Under the pieces are notes generated by a model that did not search any database, was not told where the DNA came from, and saw only the letters and a program-made list of their open reading frames with translations. From Marinobacter sp. ELB17 (GTDB lineage Bacteria; Pseudomonadota; Gammaproteobacteria; Pseudomonadales; Oleiphilaceae), in the NCBI RefSeq assembly GCF_000169375.1, contig NZ_AAXY01000002.1:310001-374000 (forward strand): 64,000 bases of DNA, given 5' to 3'. The position numbers and the translations under genes were made by a program. This document shows, in pieces, positions 26,152 to 35,904 of this stretch. The stretch's first letter is position 1; every line of letters begins with the position of its first letter.

Positions 26152-26936
26152 ACGGCGTTTCTCCGGTAGGCTATAGTCATCAGAATCAGGCCAGCTATCA
26201 CCATGGGTAATGACAGCACTTGCCCCATGGTAAGCCAGTTAAAAGCCAGATAGCCCAGCTGGGCGTCGGGCTCGCGCACGAATTCCACCGCAAAGCGAAA
26301 CACGCCGTAGCAGATCAGAAACAGGCCAGATACGGCCATACGCGGCCTGGGTTTGGCCGAGAACCACCACAGTATGATGAAGAACAGCACGCCTTCGAGG
26401 GCGAACTGATAAAGCTGGGAGGGGTGTCGCGCCAAGGCGTCTGGCGCTTGCGGAAATACCATGCCCCAGGGCACATCCGTGGGTTTACCCCAGAGTTCGC
26501 CGTTGATGAAGTTGCCGATGCGCCCTGCCCCCAGGCCCACAGGCACCAGTGGCGCAACAAAATCGGTCATGCGCCAGAAGCCTGCGCCTATTTTACGACC
26601 GTACCACCACATGCCCAGCATGACACCCAGCAGGCCGCCGTGGAACGACATGCCGCCTTCCCACACCCGCAGCAGCCACAAAGGGTCCGCCAGGAACACG
26701 TCAAAGTTGTAAAAGATGACATAGCCAAAGCGGCCACCCAGAATAACTCCCAGCGCCAGGTAGAACAGCAGGTCACCTACCTGCTCTTCATTGACCGGCG
26801 ACCAGGGTTTGCGGCTGCGTAGGCGCCCCAGCCACCAGCCGGCCGCAAAGCCGACCAGATAAGTCAGGCCATACCAGTGTATTTTCAGTGGCCCGATGGC
26901 AATGGCGACCGGGTCGATCTGCGGGTGTTGCAACAT
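26148..26936 (-). CDS. lgt: Lgt prolipoprotein diacylglyceryl transferase
   Basis: An inner-membrane enzyme that transfers diacylglycerol from phosphatidylglycerol to the lipobox cysteine of prolipoproteins (RlpA and LpoA of this window would be substrates). The 262-residue sequence begins with [20 protein letters not shown], contains [12 protein letters not shown] with the essential His and the Lgt signature [13 protein letters not shown] near residue 140. Seven membrane segments can be traced. It is followed without a gap by thyA and preceded by the TauE/SafE permease gene ten bases upstream on the same strand. Confidence 0.96.
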   Translation of the reverse strand: MLQHPQIDPVAIAIGPLKIHWYGLTYLVGFAAGWWLGRLRSRKPWSPVNEEQVGDLLFYLALGVILGGRFGYVIFYNFDVFLADPLWLLRVWEGGMSFHGGLLGVMLGMWWYGRKIGAGFWRMTDFVAPLVPVGLGAGRIGNFINGELWGKPTDVPWGMVFPQAPDALARHPSQLYQFALEGVLFFIILWWFSAKPRPRMAVSGLFLICYGVFRFAVEFVREPDAQLGYLAFNWLTMGQVLSLPMVIAGLILMTIAYRRNAV

Positions 26937-26945
26937 TGTAATCCC

Positions 26946-27743
26946 TTAACTTAGTAGAAAGCGGAGGCCGATCAGCACCAGCATAATGGCGAAGATGCGC
27001 CTCAATAGGGGCGCGTTAAGGCGGTGCGCCAGATTGGCACCCACACGGGCGAATAGCACGCTGGTCAGTATGACCCCGACCAGCGCCGGCAAATAGATGA
27101 AACCAAGGCTGTATGCCGGTAATTGTGGGTCACCCCAGCCGGTCCACAAGTTGCCCAGAGCTCCGGCTAGCGCTATGGGCAGGCCGCAGGCTGCGGAAAT
27201 ACCAATAGCGTGCTGCATCTTAATGTTGCAGCGACTTAAGTAGGGCACGGTTAATGTACCGCCACCAATTCCAAAGATGGCCGACACCCAGCCAATCACG
27301 ACGCCTGCTGCCCTCAACCCTGTATTGCCAGGCACCGATCGACTTGGTTTTGGATCAAAGCCAAGCAACATTTTTACCGCAACCACAATCACAAATACGC
27401 CAATGATCAGCTCCAGCGCTGGCCCGCTAAGCAGTGATGCGGTCCAGGCACCGATTAAGGCACCAAATACGATGCCTATGGTCATTGCCCGGAAAATGTC
27501 CCAGCGAATTGCGCCATGGACATGATGTGAGCGTATCGAACTTAGCGAGGTGAACACGATAGTGGCCAGCGAGGTCCCCACTGCCATGTGGGCGGCGATA
27601 TCGGGGCTAAAGCCTTGGGCACCAAAGCTGAAGATCAATACCGGCACAATAACCAGTCCGCCACCAATGCCAAACAAGCCGGCTAGACTGCCCGCCAGCG
27701 CCCCCAAGGCGAGGTACAGCGAAAAAAGCATGAAGAAAGACAT
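26946..27743 (-). CDS. TauE/SafE family permease
   Basis: A polytopic membrane protein (265 residues from ATG 27743) of the TauE/SafE sulfite/organic-anion exporter family. The two family repeats are visible as GSLAGLFGIGGGLVIVPVLI near the N-terminus and VSAIFGIGGGTLTVPYLS near residue 165. The substrate cannot be read from the sequence. An open extension of 29 codons upstream has no homology, and ATG 27743 places the first membrane helix at the N-terminus as expected. It precedes lgt by nine bases, so a thyA-lgt-permease operon is likely. The next gene upstream is divergent. Confidence 0.88.
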   Translation of the reverse strand: MSFFMLFSLYLALGALAGSLAGLFGIGGGLVIVPVLIFSFGAQGFSPDIAAHMAVGTSLATIVFTSLSSIRSHHVHGAIRWDIFRAMTIGIVFGALIGAWTASLLSGPALELIIGVFVIVVAVKMLLGFDPKPSRSVPGNTGLRAAGVVIGWVSAIFGIGGGTLTVPYLSRCNIKMQHAIGISAACGLPIALAGALGNLWTGWGDPQLPAYSLGFIYLPALVGVILTSVLFARVGANLAHRLNAPLLRRIFAIMLVLIGLRFLLS

Positions 27744-27853
27744 TGCAGCGCACACCGCCGTTACATTTATGGGAAGGTATGATACACCTTGTGAAAACAA
27801 GGCTCCATTGCACCAACCCTCTGTATACACATCGTTAAGGAAATAGCGCGAAT

Positions 27854-28660
27854 ATGTGTTTGATTGCGTTTACTCTGGGCCAGAATCGGCACTATCCGCT
27901 GGTGGTTGCTGCTAACCGGGATGAATTCTTCAACCGGCCTACGGCCGCTATGGAGTGGTGGACTGGTGCAAGCCATGCGCTGGCTTCAAAGCCGGTTCTG
28001 GCAGGCCGGGATTTACAGGCCGGCGGTACCTGGCTGGCTGTCAGCGCCAACGGTGTTGTCAGCGCGGTCACCAATGTGCGCGAAGGCAGCCCGGAGCCCG
28101 GCGTTATTAGCCGCGGTGATTTGCCTCTGCGCGCCTTACAACAATCGCGCCAAGCCTTGCACAGGCACTTAGCCGATAACGCCAGCCGCTATTCCGGTTT
28201 TAATCTGGTGACACTCGATGCCGGCCAGAAACGCGCGGCAGGCTCTGGCGGCTGGTATTTCAGCAACCGCGACGCTCACCCGGGGCGCAGCCTGCACCGC
28301 GGCAGCTACGGCGTTAGCAATCACCTGCTGCAAACGCCCTGGCCCAAACTGTTGCGTCTGCGCCAACATGTCACCAGCACCGTCGTCGCAGCCGGTGAAG
28401 ACAGTGAGCCTTTGCACCAGACGCTAATCAATCACTTGATAGATGCCACTCCGGCCCCGGATCATTTGTTGCCCCGCACCGGGGTGAGCCTTGATACCGA
28501 GCGCATGTTGTCACCGGCGTTCATTATTGGCGAGCATTACGGCACCCGCGTAACCACGGTCGTGACCGTGGCCGCCAGTGGCGAAATACGGGTTACCGAG
28601 CAAACCTGGCAACCCGGCGGCAAATCCGGTGAATGTCGGCAAATGTGCTGGCAGCAGTAG
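27854..28660 (+). CDS. NRDE family protein (TANGO2-like)
   Basis: A 268-residue cytosolic protein of the NRDE/TANGO2 family, named after the conserved NRDE motif. The motif is intact in PLVVAANRDEFFNRPTAAMEWW, preceded by the N-terminal MCLIAF (Cys2 is conserved as in N-terminal nucleophile hydrolases). Downstream, LAGRDLQAGGTWLAVSANG and FNLVTLDAGQ fit the fold. Family members have been linked to haem trafficking in eukaryotes; the bacterial role is not established. It is divergent from the permease gene and lies upstream of the xseB-ispA-dxs genes. Confidence 0.9.
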   Translation: MCLIAFTLGQNRHYPLVVAANRDEFFNRPTAAMEWWTGASHALASKPVLAGRDLQAGGTWLAVSANGVVSAVTNVREGSPEPGVISRGDLPLRALQQSRQALHRHLADNASRYSGFNLVTLDAGQKRAAGSGGWYFSNRDAHPGRSLHRGSYGVSNHLLQTPWPKLLRLRQHVTSTVVAAGEDSEPLHQTLINHLIDATPAPDHLLPRTGVSLDTERMLSPAFIIGEHYGTRVTTVVTVAASGEIRVTEQTWQPGGKSGECRQMCWQQ

Positions 28661-28674
28661 CCCACAGGCTCTGT

Positions 28675-28680
28675 TATAAT
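28675..28680 (+). promoter_or_regulatory. Consensus -10 element ahead of xseB
   Basis: A perfect TATAAT lies 15 bases after the NRDE stop codon and about 70 bases before xseB. I find no convincing -35 hexamer at 16-18 bases, so it may be a promoter with a weak -35 or an activator-dependent one. Confidence 0.3.
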
Positions 28681-28698
28681 CCGCCGGATAATACATTC

Positions 28699-28714
28699 TA
28701 GTGCCCCGTCTGGC
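28699..28714. repeat. Half-copy related to the palindrome at 63164
   Basis: The sequence TAGTGCCCCGTCTGGC matches, with one change, the arm of the long inverted repeat near 63.2 kb read on its other strand (TAGCGCCCCGTCTGGC). Only one arm is present here and it sits in the xseB leader. Confidence 0.45.
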
Positions 28715-28748
28715 GGCATTATTCGATTCGATCACAGCGGAGGCTTTT

Positions 28749-29045
28749 ATGGCTGGCAAAAAAGACACCGCGGCTGCCGCGACAAAAGCACCCTCGTTGG
28801 GTGGCTTTGAAAAATCCCTGGAGGAGCTGGAACAGCTGGTGCGTGACCTGGAGCACGGCGAGTTAACACTGGAGCAATCACTGGCTACCTTCGAACGTGG
28901 CGTCGGCCTTACCCGTGATTGCCAACAAGCCCTGAAAAGTGCAGAGCAGCGGGTAGAAATGCTGATACAAAACGGCGATGGCAGTCTGGAAACCCGACCG
29001 TTCCTTGAACAAAGTGGGCAGGGCGATCAGAGCAGCGATTCGTGA
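28749..29045 (+). CDS. xseB: XseB, exodeoxyribonuclease VII small subunit
   Basis: The small subunit of the single-strand-specific exonuclease VII. The 98-residue protein has an unstructured Lys/Ala-rich start followed by the helical family core [18 protein letters not shown] and [16 protein letters not shown]. The ATG at 28749 has GGAGG eight bases ahead, which decides it against an upstream in-frame ATG. Its stop overlaps the ispA start by four bases (GTGA). The xseA gene for the large subunit is not in the window. Linkage of xseB with ispA and dxs is the standard arrangement in gammaproteobacteria. Confidence 0.95.
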   Translation: MAGKKDTAAAATKAPSLGGFEKSLEELEQLVRDLEHGELTLEQSLATFERGVGLTRDCQQALKSAEQRVEMLIQNGDGSLETRPFLEQSGQGDQSSDS

Positions 29046-29941
29046 ACACCATCACCCGCTTGCCAGCCAGTGATTTTTTGCAACACTGCCGCGCTGAGAT
29101 TGACCAGCAGCTAGCCGATTATATGGATCAAGCCAGCGCATCCCAGCGCCTGCAGGACGCCATGCGCTATGGCTTGCTGGGTGGTGGCAAGCGCATTCGT
29201 CCAGCGCTTTGCCTAGCCGCTGCCGAAGCCGTTGGCGGTCAGCGCCAAATAGCTCTGGCACCAGCTTGTGCTCTGGAGATGATTCACGCGTACTCGCTGA
29301 TGCACGACGACTTGCCGGCCATGGACAACGATGATCTGCGCCGCGGCCGCGCCACCGCCCACATCGCATTCGACGAATCTTCGGCCATACTTGCTGGCGA
29401 CGCTCTGCAGGCAGAGGCGTTTCGGGTACTGGCCACGGCGCCGCGGTTAAGCGCTGAAGTCAAACTGGCTATGGTAAAAGCCTTGGCGAACGCCTGCGGG
29501 GCAAACGGTATGGTGGGCGGGCAGGCTATTGATCTGGAGTCTGTGGCAAGAACCCTGACTCTGGACCAGCTAGAGAATATGCACCGCCATAAGACCGGCG
29601 CTCTGATTGAAGCCAGTGTGCACCTTGGCGCACTGGCCGGTGGCGTAAAAGACCCCGCGTTGCTAGACGCCCTGGCTCGTTACGCCCGCGCGCTGGGACT
29701 GGCGTTTCAGGTGCAGGACGATTTGCTCGACATAGAAGGCGATACCGAGGTGATGGGCAAAACCCAAGGCTCTGATATCGCTCGCGGCAAACCCACCTAT
29801 CCCGCACTATTGGGGCCGAAAGGCGCGCGCGAACTCTTGGCAAGGTTGCTAGCCGAGGCTCACGAAAGCCTGAAAGGGCTTGGCATTCAGGCCGACGCCC
29901 TGCACGCCATGGCAGATTACATAGTGGCTCGTAGCCACTAA
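29042..29941 (+). CDS. ispA: IspA farnesyl diphosphate synthase
   Basis: It condenses isopentenyl and dimethylallyl diphosphates to farnesyl diphosphate, precursor of ubiquinone and undecaprenyl phosphate. The 299-residue protein has both Asp-rich motifs: [20 protein letters not shown] (first, near residue 85) and [13 protein letters not shown] (second, near 225), with [14 protein letters not shown] before them. The start is GTG at 29042, overlapping xseB by four bases, so the two are translationally coupled. About 175 bases separate it from dxs, without a recognisable terminator. Confidence 0.95.
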   Translation: MNTITRLPASDFLQHCRAEIDQQLADYMDQASASQRLQDAMRYGLLGGGKRIRPALCLAAAEAVGGQRQIALAPACALEMIHAYSLMHDDLPAMDNDDLRRGRATAHIAFDESSAILAGDALQAEAFRVLATAPRLSAEVKLAMVKALANACGANGMVGGQAIDLESVARTLTLDQLENMHRHKTGALIEASVHLGALAGGVKDPALLDALARYARALGLAFQVQDDLLDIEGDTEVMGKTQGSDIARGKPTYPALLGPKGARELLARLLAEAHESLKGLGIQADALHAMADYIVARSH

Positions 29942-30116
29942 GCAAACGCCCGCGTAACATTCCGGGCATTGAGTCGCTCCCGCTACGAGGCGCACACTGC
30001 GGGATAAACACTTGGTAAACGACAAGGCTCGGGGCTGATACAACCAGAAGATACAGCGTATACAGCTACAACCCTTGCCGATTACGCAAAAAAGAACCAA
30101 GCAGATGCAGGACACA

Positions 30117-32075
30117 ATGATTTTCAGGGAAATCCCCTTACAGCGACCCAACACCCCCATGCTGGACCGTATTGGCTCGCCGGCAGACATGCGCCAGTTA
30201 CCCGCCGATCAGTTAACTCAGCTAGCACGGGAGCTGCGGTCGTTTCTATTGTGGTCGGTGGGCACCACAGGCGGCCACTTTGGCGCTGGCCTGGGCGTAC
30301 TGGAACTAACGGTTGCTCTGCACTATGTGTTCAACACGCCGGAAGACCGCCTGGTTTGGGACGTGGGCCATCAGGCCTACCCTCATAAAATCCTGACAGG
30401 ACGCCGCGAACAGATGGGCAGCATTCGCCGCAAAAACGGCCTCGCAGGGTTCCCGAAACGCACTGAGAGCCCTTACGACACCTTTGGTGTGGGCCATTCC
30501 AGCACCTCTATCAGCGCCGCCCTGGGCATGGCCATTGCCTCCAATCAGCAAGGGCTGACGCGCAAAAGCATCGCGGTGATTGGTGATGGCGCCATGACCG
30601 CCGGTATGGCATTTGAAGCACTGAATCACGCCGGCCATTTGAAGGCCGATATGCTGGTGATTCTGAACGACAACGACATGTCGATTTCCCGCAACGTAGG
30701 TGGCCTGTCTAATTATTTTGCCAAGCTGTTATCCAGTCGCACTTATCATCAAATGCGCGACAGCAGCAAAAAAGTGCTTGAGATAGCCCCGGGCCTGCGC
30801 GAACTGGCAAAAAAAACCGAAGAACATTTCAAAGGCATGATTGCCCCAGGCACCCTGTTTGAAGAATTGGGTTTCAATTACATCGGCCCCATTGACGGCC
30901 ACGACCTGCCATTACTGGTAGAAACCCTGGAGAACATCCGCGAGCTCAGCGGCCCCCAGTTTTTGCACATTGTCACCACCAAAGGCAAAGGTTTTGCTCC
31001 CGCAGAAGCCGACCCGATTGGCTACCACGCCATCAACAAAATAGAACCCATGGCAGCCACCACTGTTGCCAGCGGCAACCCGACGCCGGTTAAATCTGGC
31101 CCGGCCGCGCTCAAATACGCCAACGTCTTTGGCCAATGGCTGTGTGATGCCGCAGCCGCGGATGAGCGGGTAATGGGCATAACCCCCGCCATGTGCGAGG
31201 GCTCTGATCTTTTGGCCTTTGCCGAGCGTTTTCCCGCGCGTTATTTTGACGTTGCCATTGCCGAGCAGCACGCTGTTACTTTGGCCGCCGGCATGGCCTG
31301 TGATGGAGCTAAACCGGTGGTAGCCATCTACTCCACCTTCTTACAGCGTGGTTACGATCAGCTTATCCACGATGTAGCCATTCAGAATCTGGACGTACTG
31401 TTTGCCATTGACCGCGCTGGGCTGGTGGGCGAAGACGGCCCGACTCATGCCGGAGCCTTCGACATCAGTTATCTGCGTTGCATCCCTAATATGGTGTTGA
31501 TGACACCGTCTGACGAAAACGAAACCCGACAGTTACTGCACACCGGGCTGGTGCATGAAGGCCCGGCGGCGGTGCGCTATCCCCGCGGTAGCGGCAGCGG
31601 AGTCGAGATTGACCCGCTGTTGCACACACTACCCCTGGGTAAAGGCCGGGTTGTGCGCGAACGCGAGCGCAAGAGCGCAAGCGGCCGTATCGCCATCCTG
31701 AATTTTGGTGCCCTTTTGCCGCGAGCCCTGAAAGCCGCACAGGCGCTGGACGCCACAGTGGCCGATATGCGCTTTGTAAAACCGCTGGATGAAGACCTGA
31801 TACGCCAGTTGGCAGAGCAGCACGATTTGCTGGTGACTCTGGAAGAAAATGCCATCGCCGGGGGCGCCGGCAGTGCGGTTTGCGAATGGTTGAATCAGGA
31901 AGAAATTACCATGCCGGTGCTGCAGCTGGGACTGCCCGACAAGTTCGTTGACCACGGCAGCCGCAATCAGCTGTTAGAGGAATGTGGTCTGGATGCCGCG
32001 ACTATCGAGCGCATCATAACTGGCCGCGTGCAACGATTGGTCAGCCAGTCGGGCATAGCCGCGCAGTCTTCCTGA
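30117..32075 (+). CDS. dxs: Dxs 1-deoxy-D-xylulose-5-phosphate synthase
   Basis: The thiamine-diphosphate enzyme that opens the MEP isoprenoid pathway, joining pyruvate and glyceraldehyde 3-phosphate. Key segments are [20 protein letters not shown], the TPP motif [18 protein letters not shown], and the second domain [17 protein letters not shown] and [12 protein letters not shown]. From ATG 30117 the protein has 652 residues. I prefer this start because AGGA stands six bases upstream; ATG 30105 is also possible and a TTG further upstream is less likely. It is the third gene of xseB-ispA-dxs and converges with ribA. Confidence 0.94.
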   Translation: MIFREIPLQRPNTPMLDRIGSPADMRQLPADQLTQLARELRSFLLWSVGTTGGHFGAGLGVLELTVALHYVFNTPEDRLVWDVGHQAYPHKILTGRREQMGSIRRKNGLAGFPKRTESPYDTFGVGHSSTSISAALGMAIASNQQGLTRKSIAVIGDGAMTAGMAFEALNHAGHLKADMLVILNDNDMSISRNVGGLSNYFAKLLSSRTYHQMRDSSKKVLEIAPGLRELAKKTEEHFKGMIAPGTLFEELGFNYIGPIDGHDLPLLVETLENIRELSGPQFLHIVTTKGKGFAPAEADPIGYHAINKIEPMAATTVASGNPTPVKSGPAALKYANVFGQWLCDAAAADERVMGITPAMCEGSDLLAFAERFPARYFDVAIAEQHAVTLAAGMACDGAKPVVAIYSTFLQRGYDQLIHDVAIQNLDVLFAIDRAGLVGEDGPTHAGAFDISYLRCIPNMVLMTPSDENETRQLLHTGLVHEGPAAVRYPRGSGSGVEIDPLLHTLPLGKGRVVRERERKSASGRIAILNFGALLPRALKAAQALDATVADMRFVKPLDEDLIRQLAEQHDLLVTLEENAIAGGAGSAVCEWLNQEEITMPVLQLGLPDKFVDHGSRNQLLEECGLDAATIERIITGRVQRLVSQSGIAAQSS

Positions 32076-32108
32076 TAATTGCCTGACTCTGACAAGAGGT
32101 GGAGACTG

Positions 32109-32136
32109 AGCAGGCGAGGTATAAAAGCCGCCTGCT
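32109..32136. terminator. Hairpin between convergent dxs and ribA
   Basis: An 8-bp stem (AGCAGGCG and CGCCTGCT) with a 12-base AT-rich loop lies midway between the two stop codons. No T run follows on either strand, so termination activity is only a guess from its position. Confidence 0.3.
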
Positions 32137-32148
32137 GCGCTCAGAGGC

Positions 32149-32763
32149 TCAGAGCTGGGGGTCATCGTCCTGATGAATCGCCAGAAAATGACCGAGTTTG
32201 CTCTGCTTGGTGTCCAGGTAGTGCTCGTTATGGGGATTTCTCCCTACGTGCAGCTCGACTCTTTCCACAACATCAATGCCGTATGACGACAACGCCTTTA
32301 CTTTTCGCGGGTTGTTAGTCATCAACCGCAAGCGCTTTATACCCAAGTGCTCCAACATATCTTTGCACATGCTGTAGTCACGAAGATCCGCTGCAAAACC
32401 CAGACGTTCGTTGGCTTCGACTGTGTCGGCACCCTGATCCTGAAGGTTGTAGGCACGAATCTTGTTGAGCAAGCCGATGCCGCGGCCTTCCTGGCGCAGA
32501 TACATCAGAATACCGCGACCTTCACGAGCGATGCTGCGCAAGGCTTCTTCCAATTGATAACCACAGTCACAGCGCATGCTGTAAAGAGCATCACCGGTCA
32601 GGCACTCCGAGTGGGTGCGGGCTAACATGGGTTCCTCGCCAGCCAGATCACCCAGCGTCAGCGCAACGTGCTCTTTGCCGGTGTCCGGCTCTTCAAAACC
32701 GTGCATTTCAAAAACCCCAAACGGGGTCGGCAGCCGGCAAGTTTCAATATAACGAACAGCCAC
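32149..32763 (-). CDS. ribA: RibA GTP cyclohydrolase II
   Basis: It opens GTP to the first intermediate of riboflavin synthesis. The 204-residue protein shows the zinc cysteines in [20 protein letters not shown], the catalytic stretch [20 protein letters not shown] and [19 protein letters not shown]. This is the stand-alone form, without a fused RibB domain. No FMN riboswitch is visible in the 76 bases separating it from moaC, and the two may be transcribed together. It converges with dxs. Confidence 0.96.
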   Translation of the reverse strand: MAVRYIETCRLPTPFGVFEMHGFEEPDTGKEHVALTLGDLAGEEPMLARTHSECLTGDALYSMRCDCGYQLEEALRSIAREGRGILMYLRQEGRGIGLLNKIRAYNLQDQGADTVEANERLGFAADLRDYSMCKDMLEHLGIKRLRLMTNNPRKVKALSSYGIDVVERVELHVGRNPHNEHYLDTKQSKLGHFLAIHQDDDPQL

Positions 32764-32839
32764 TGTAATTCCTCGTGGTTCGATCTTATGATCTTAGATG
32801 GAGCAGCCTGCCTGCGGCAGGTACATTGTTTCTAATGGA

Positions 32840-33319
32840 TCAGGTGCTGGCCTGCCAGTGGCCACTGCGGCCGCCTTTCTTTTCCACCAAGCGCAGGTTG
32901 CTTACAACCATGGCCTTGTCGACTGCTTTGCACATGTCGTAAACGGTCAACGCGGCGATACTGGCCGCCGTTAGCGCTTCCATTTCTACACCAGTCTGAC
33001 CAGACAGCTTGCACAAGGTGCGAATGTGGACCGACATGCCGTCTGCACCGGGCTCTAGCTCTACCTTCACCGAGGTCAGGTTTAAGGCGTGGCACAGGGG
33101 GATCAGATCGTGCGTGCGCTTGGCCGCCATAATGCCGGCAATACGTGCCACCGCCAAAACGTCACCCTTCGGGTGTTGGCCATCCACGATCATCGCCAGA
33201 GTTTGGGCCGACATACTGACCGTGGCCTCGGCGCGGGCTTCGCGCTCGGTTACCACTTTGGCGGTAACGTCGACCATGCGTGCTTCGCCTTTGTCATTCA
33301 GGTGCGTCAGTTTACTCAC
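32840..33319 (-). CDS. moaC: MoaC cyclic pyranopterin monophosphate synthase
   Basis: It completes formation of cyclic pyranopterin monophosphate in molybdenum cofactor synthesis. The protein is collinear with E. coli Moa[21 protein letters not shown] at the start, [19 protein letters not shown] and [20 protein letters not shown] near the C-terminus. I choose GTG 33319 (159 residues) because GGGAG lies six bases upstream and the N-terminus then matches E. coli exactly; ATG 33337 or 33331 would add six or four residues. No other Mo-cofactor genes are near. Confidence 0.94.
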   Translation of the reverse strand: MSKLTHLNDKGEARMVDVTAKVVTEREARAEATVSMSAQTLAMIVDGQHPKGDVLAVARIAGIMAAKRTHDLIPLCHALNLTSVKVELEPGADGMSVHIRTLCKLSGQTGVEMEALTAASIAALTVYDMCKAVDKAMVVSNLRLVEKKGGRSGHWQAST

Positions 33320-33442
33320 AGCTTCTCCCATTGGCATAACCGCCGAATAAACACCTACGACGTTATTGGTTCAATACACATCTACGATGTAAAAAATATG
33401 TTACATCATAACAAATGTGGCGCTGCGCTGTTATACGTCGGC

Positions 33443-34570
33443 TTATGCCCACCAGAAGCCAATGCCAGCGATACCTTGTGCGCCGCATTGGCGGGCCTTT
33501 GGCAGATCGGCTGGCGATAAGCCGCCAATGCCATACACCGGTAGTCGTGCCGCTGACACCAGTTGACTGAACGCGTACCAGCCCAGAGGCGCCTCATTGG
33601 GGTGACTAGGCGTATCCAATACATGCCCCAAAATTGCATAGTCGGCACCCATGGACGCAGCGTGGGCCAATTGCTCTGCGTTATGGCAGGAAACCCCTAA
33701 CTTGTAGCATTCAGCCACCGGCCGCTGCTGACATTGGCTGGCGTGGCGCCAGGGCAAATGCACGCCAGCAGCTTGGGGATGGCGGTCTATCAACTCGGGC
33801 ACGCCGTGTAACATAAGCTCGCTGCCATTACTCTGACACAGCGCCAAAGCACTCTGCGCCAAGCGATTGTAAGCTATCGCCTGTTCGGCCAAATCCGGGG
33901 CCCGCAACACGATCAGCGGCGGCTGGCTAACCTGCAGCGCTGTTTGCAAACGTTTCAGGCCACTTTCACCATCTGCTACGTCGCAGCCCGTTAGCGCCAA
34001 CTGCGAAGGCAGTTGAAGAGCGCGGATAATTGGGCGATTCGCTGCGGGGAAATCCGCATCGCGTAAATCCTGCGGCAATAGCCACTGAATCGGCTGACCT
34101 TCGCGACCGTGAGCCTCGCCCGCTGCTGCGTCGGTCGACCAAACATCTAGAAAAACACGCTTGTCGCCATAATCGTGTCGAACACCAATTACGGGCTGCA
34201 AAGCGGATTCGATCAACTTTAATCCGGTTTCTTCGGCAATCTCACGCACTAACGCCTGCTGCACGGTTTCACCCGGCTCCACTTTACCGCCAGGAAACTC
34301 CAGTAATCCCCCCTGATGGGCGTGTTCGAGCCTGCGGGCAATCAGTACCCGCCCATCGCGAATGATCACACCGACGGCGACGTGCACTTCACGTAATACG
34401 CCTGGCGCTTGCTCAGGTACCTTTCCAGGTGCTTTCTCAGGTGCTTTCTCAGGTGCTTTCTCAGGTGCTTTCTCAGGTGCTTTCTCAGGTGCTTTCTCAG
34501 GTACTTCCTCAGGTACTTTCCCAAGTGCTATCGCAGGCGGTCGCTCAGGCATTTTATTAGTCACAGGCAT
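33443..34570 (-). CDS. Nudix (MutT-like) hydrolase fused to a ThiE-like domain
   Basis: A 375-residue two-domain protein. After a repetitive N-terminal region (residues 9-56), a MutT-type Nudix domain spans about 60-185, with the Nudix box GGKVEPGETVQQALVREIAE followed by ETGL (GX5EX7REUXEEXGU). A TIM-barrel like thiamine-phosphate synthase follows (about 200-375; LVSCHNAEQLAHAASMGADYA, GIGGLSPADL). This fusion is known from other gammaproteobacteria and is annotated as oxidised-nucleotide sanitation (8-oxo-dGTP); the role of the ThiE-like part is unproven. The ATG shares one base with the argJ stop (TGATG). The Pro-Glu-Lys-Ala repeat tract before the Nudix domain is unusual. Confidence 0.9.
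   Translation of the reverse strand: MPVTNKMPERPPAIALGKVPEEVPEKAPEKAPEKAPEKAPEKAPEKAPGKVPEQAPGVLREVHVAVGVIIRDGRVLIARRLEHAHQGGLLEFPGGKVEPGETVQQALVREIAEETGLKLIESALQPVIGVRHDYGDKRVFLDVWSTDAAAGEAHGREGQPIQWLLPQDLRDADFPAANRPIIRALQLPSQLALTGCDVADGESGLKRLQTALQVSQPPLIVLRAPDLAEQAIAYNRLAQSALALCQSNGSELMLHGVPELIDRHPQAAGVHLPWRHASQCQQRPVAECYKLGVSCHNAEQLAHAASMGADYAILGHVLDTPSHPNEAPLGWYAFSQLVSAARLPVYGIGGLSPADLPKARQCGAQGIAGIGFWWA
34404..34547 (-). repeat. Twelve-unit 12-bp coding repeat (PEKA tract)
   Basis: Twelve successive 12-base units fill this stretch. The six central ones (34428-34499) are perfect copies of GGTGCTTTCTCA on the plus strand; the flanking units (34404-34427 and 34500-34547) are degenerate. 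On the coding strand each unit encodes Pro-Glu-Lys-Ala or a variant (PEEV, PGKV, PEQA). The unit length is a multiple of three, so a change in copy number would alter length but keep the reading frame. Confidence 0.95.
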
Positions 34571-35787
34571 CAACTGCGGTAGTCGGCGTTGATGGTGACA
34601 TAGTCGTGGGAGAAGTCGCAGGTCCAGACGGTTTCATTCACTGCGCCTCGCTTGAGGTCGATGCGGATGGTAATTTCTTCCTGGTTCATCACCGCCTGCC
34701 CGCGTTCCTCCGAGTAATCGTCTGCCCGGCCGCCATTCTGTACCAGACACACGTCTCCCAGATAAATCTCCAGGGCGTTCAAGTCCAGGCCTTCGACACC
34801 AGCGCGGCCAACGGCGGCCAGAATGCGACCCCAGTTGGGGTCTGATGCAAACAGCGCAGTTTTAACCAGCGGCGAATGGGCGACCGTGTAGGCTACATCC
34901 AGAGCTTCATTGACTGTCGCTGCGTGGTTAACCTCAATGGTCACAAACTTGGTTGCCCCTTCACCGTCGCGCACAATGGCGTGGGCCAGATCCATATACA
35001 CCTGGCGCAAAGCGTCTTTCAACGGCGCCAGTAGCGAACTGTCAGCGGTTATTTCCGGGCCGCCGTAACAACCGCTGGCCATCAGCATGCAAGCGTCGTT
35101 GGTGGAGGTGTCACCGTCGATGGTAATGCGATTGAAGGACTGCTCACCCAGCTCCGAGGCCAGGGATTGCAAGACTTCCGGCGCGATACGGGCGTCGGTA
35201 GCAATGAACCCCAGCATGGTAGCCATGTTGGGGCGAATCATGCCCGCGCCCTTGCTAATGCCGGAAATACTCACCGTATGACCGCCCAAATCCACTTGCA
35301 CCGATGCCCCTTTGGGACGAGTGTCGGTGGTCATAATGCCGTTTGCCGCTTCTGCCCAGCGATCTACGCGAGTATCCGCCAGTGCATCGGGCAGCGCTGC
35401 GACAATTTTGGCGACTGGCAGGGGCTCACCGATCACACCGGTAGAAAATGGCAACACCTGTTGCTCGCCAACGCCGGCAGCAGCTGCAAGAGCCTCGCAG
35501 CAGACTGCTGCGTCGGCCAGGCCGCGTTCGCCAGTGCCCGCGTTGGCGTTACCGGTATTAATGAGTAGATAGCGCGGCGCACCTGCAGCAAGATGCTTGC
35601 GACTAAGCGTAACCGGTGCCGCACAGAACTGGTTGCGGGTGAAAATTCCGGCTACCTGCGTGCCCTCAGCCAAGGAAAATAATACGATATCTTTGCGGCC
35701 AGACTTTTTAATACCGGCACTGGCAATACCCAGTTCTACGCCTGTGATGGGAAAAAACTCGGGTAAGGTTCCGGGACCTACCGCCAT
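34570..35787 (-). CDS. argJ: ArgJ bifunctional ornithine acetyltransferase/N-acetylglutamate synthase
   Basis: It recycles the acetyl group between N-acetylornithine and glutamate in arginine synthesis. The 405-residue precursor has GIKKSGRKDIVLFSLAEGTQ near the N-terminus and the self-cleavage site PNMATMLGFIATDA, where processing before the Thr gives two subunits. Thr and the downstream GDTSTNDACMLMASG fit the active enzyme. ATG 35787 is preceded by AGGAG and is preferred over an open extension of 15 codons. The stop codon shares one base with the start of the Nudix fusion gene. Confidence 0.95.
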   Translation of the reverse strand: MAVGPGTLPEFFPITGVELGIASAGIKKSGRKDIVLFSLAEGTQVAGIFTRNQFCAAPVTLSRKHLAAGAPRYLLINTGNANAGTGERGLADAAVCCEALAAAAGVGEQQVLPFSTGVIGEPLPVAKIVAALPDALADTRVDRWAEAANGIMTTDTRPKGASVQVDLGGHTVSISGISKGAGMIRPNMATMLGFIATDARIAPEVLQSLASELGEQSFNRITIDGDTSTNDACMLMASGCYGGPEITADSSLLAPLKDALRQVYMDLAHAIVRDGEGATKFVTIEVNHAATVNEALDVAYTVAHSPLVKTALFASDPNWGRILAAVGRAGVEGLDLNALEIYLGDVCLVQNGGRADDYSEERGQAVMNQEEITIRIDLKRGAVNETVWTCDFSHDYVTINADYRS

Positions 35788-35839
35788 GGTAATTCTCCTG
35801 ACAAATAATGAATAAAGACTGCCCGCAGGCATTCAAAAC

Positions 35840-35877
35840 GCAAAAACCCGCAGCCTGAATGAACCAGATTGCGGGTT
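35840..35877 (-). terminator. Intrinsic terminator of secA
   Basis: On the minus strand AACCCGCA (35877-35870) pairs with TGCGGGTT (35852-35845) and is followed by a T run, 28 bases after the secA stop. It separates secA from argJ, which therefore needs its own promoter. Confidence 0.7.
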
Positions 35878-35904
35878 GAAAATAGCTTTCAATGACAGTG
35901 CTGT

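Noticed and set aside
32109..32136. A strong intrinsic terminator between dxs and ribA
   Set aside because: The hairpin lacks a T run on both strands; kept only as a low-confidence feature.
32764..32839. FMN riboswitch ahead of ribA
   Set aside because: The 76-base gap is too short and lacks the conserved RFN blocks.
34404..34547. CRISPR or satellite array inside the Nudix gene
   Set aside because: The 12-bp units have no spacers and are translated in frame.
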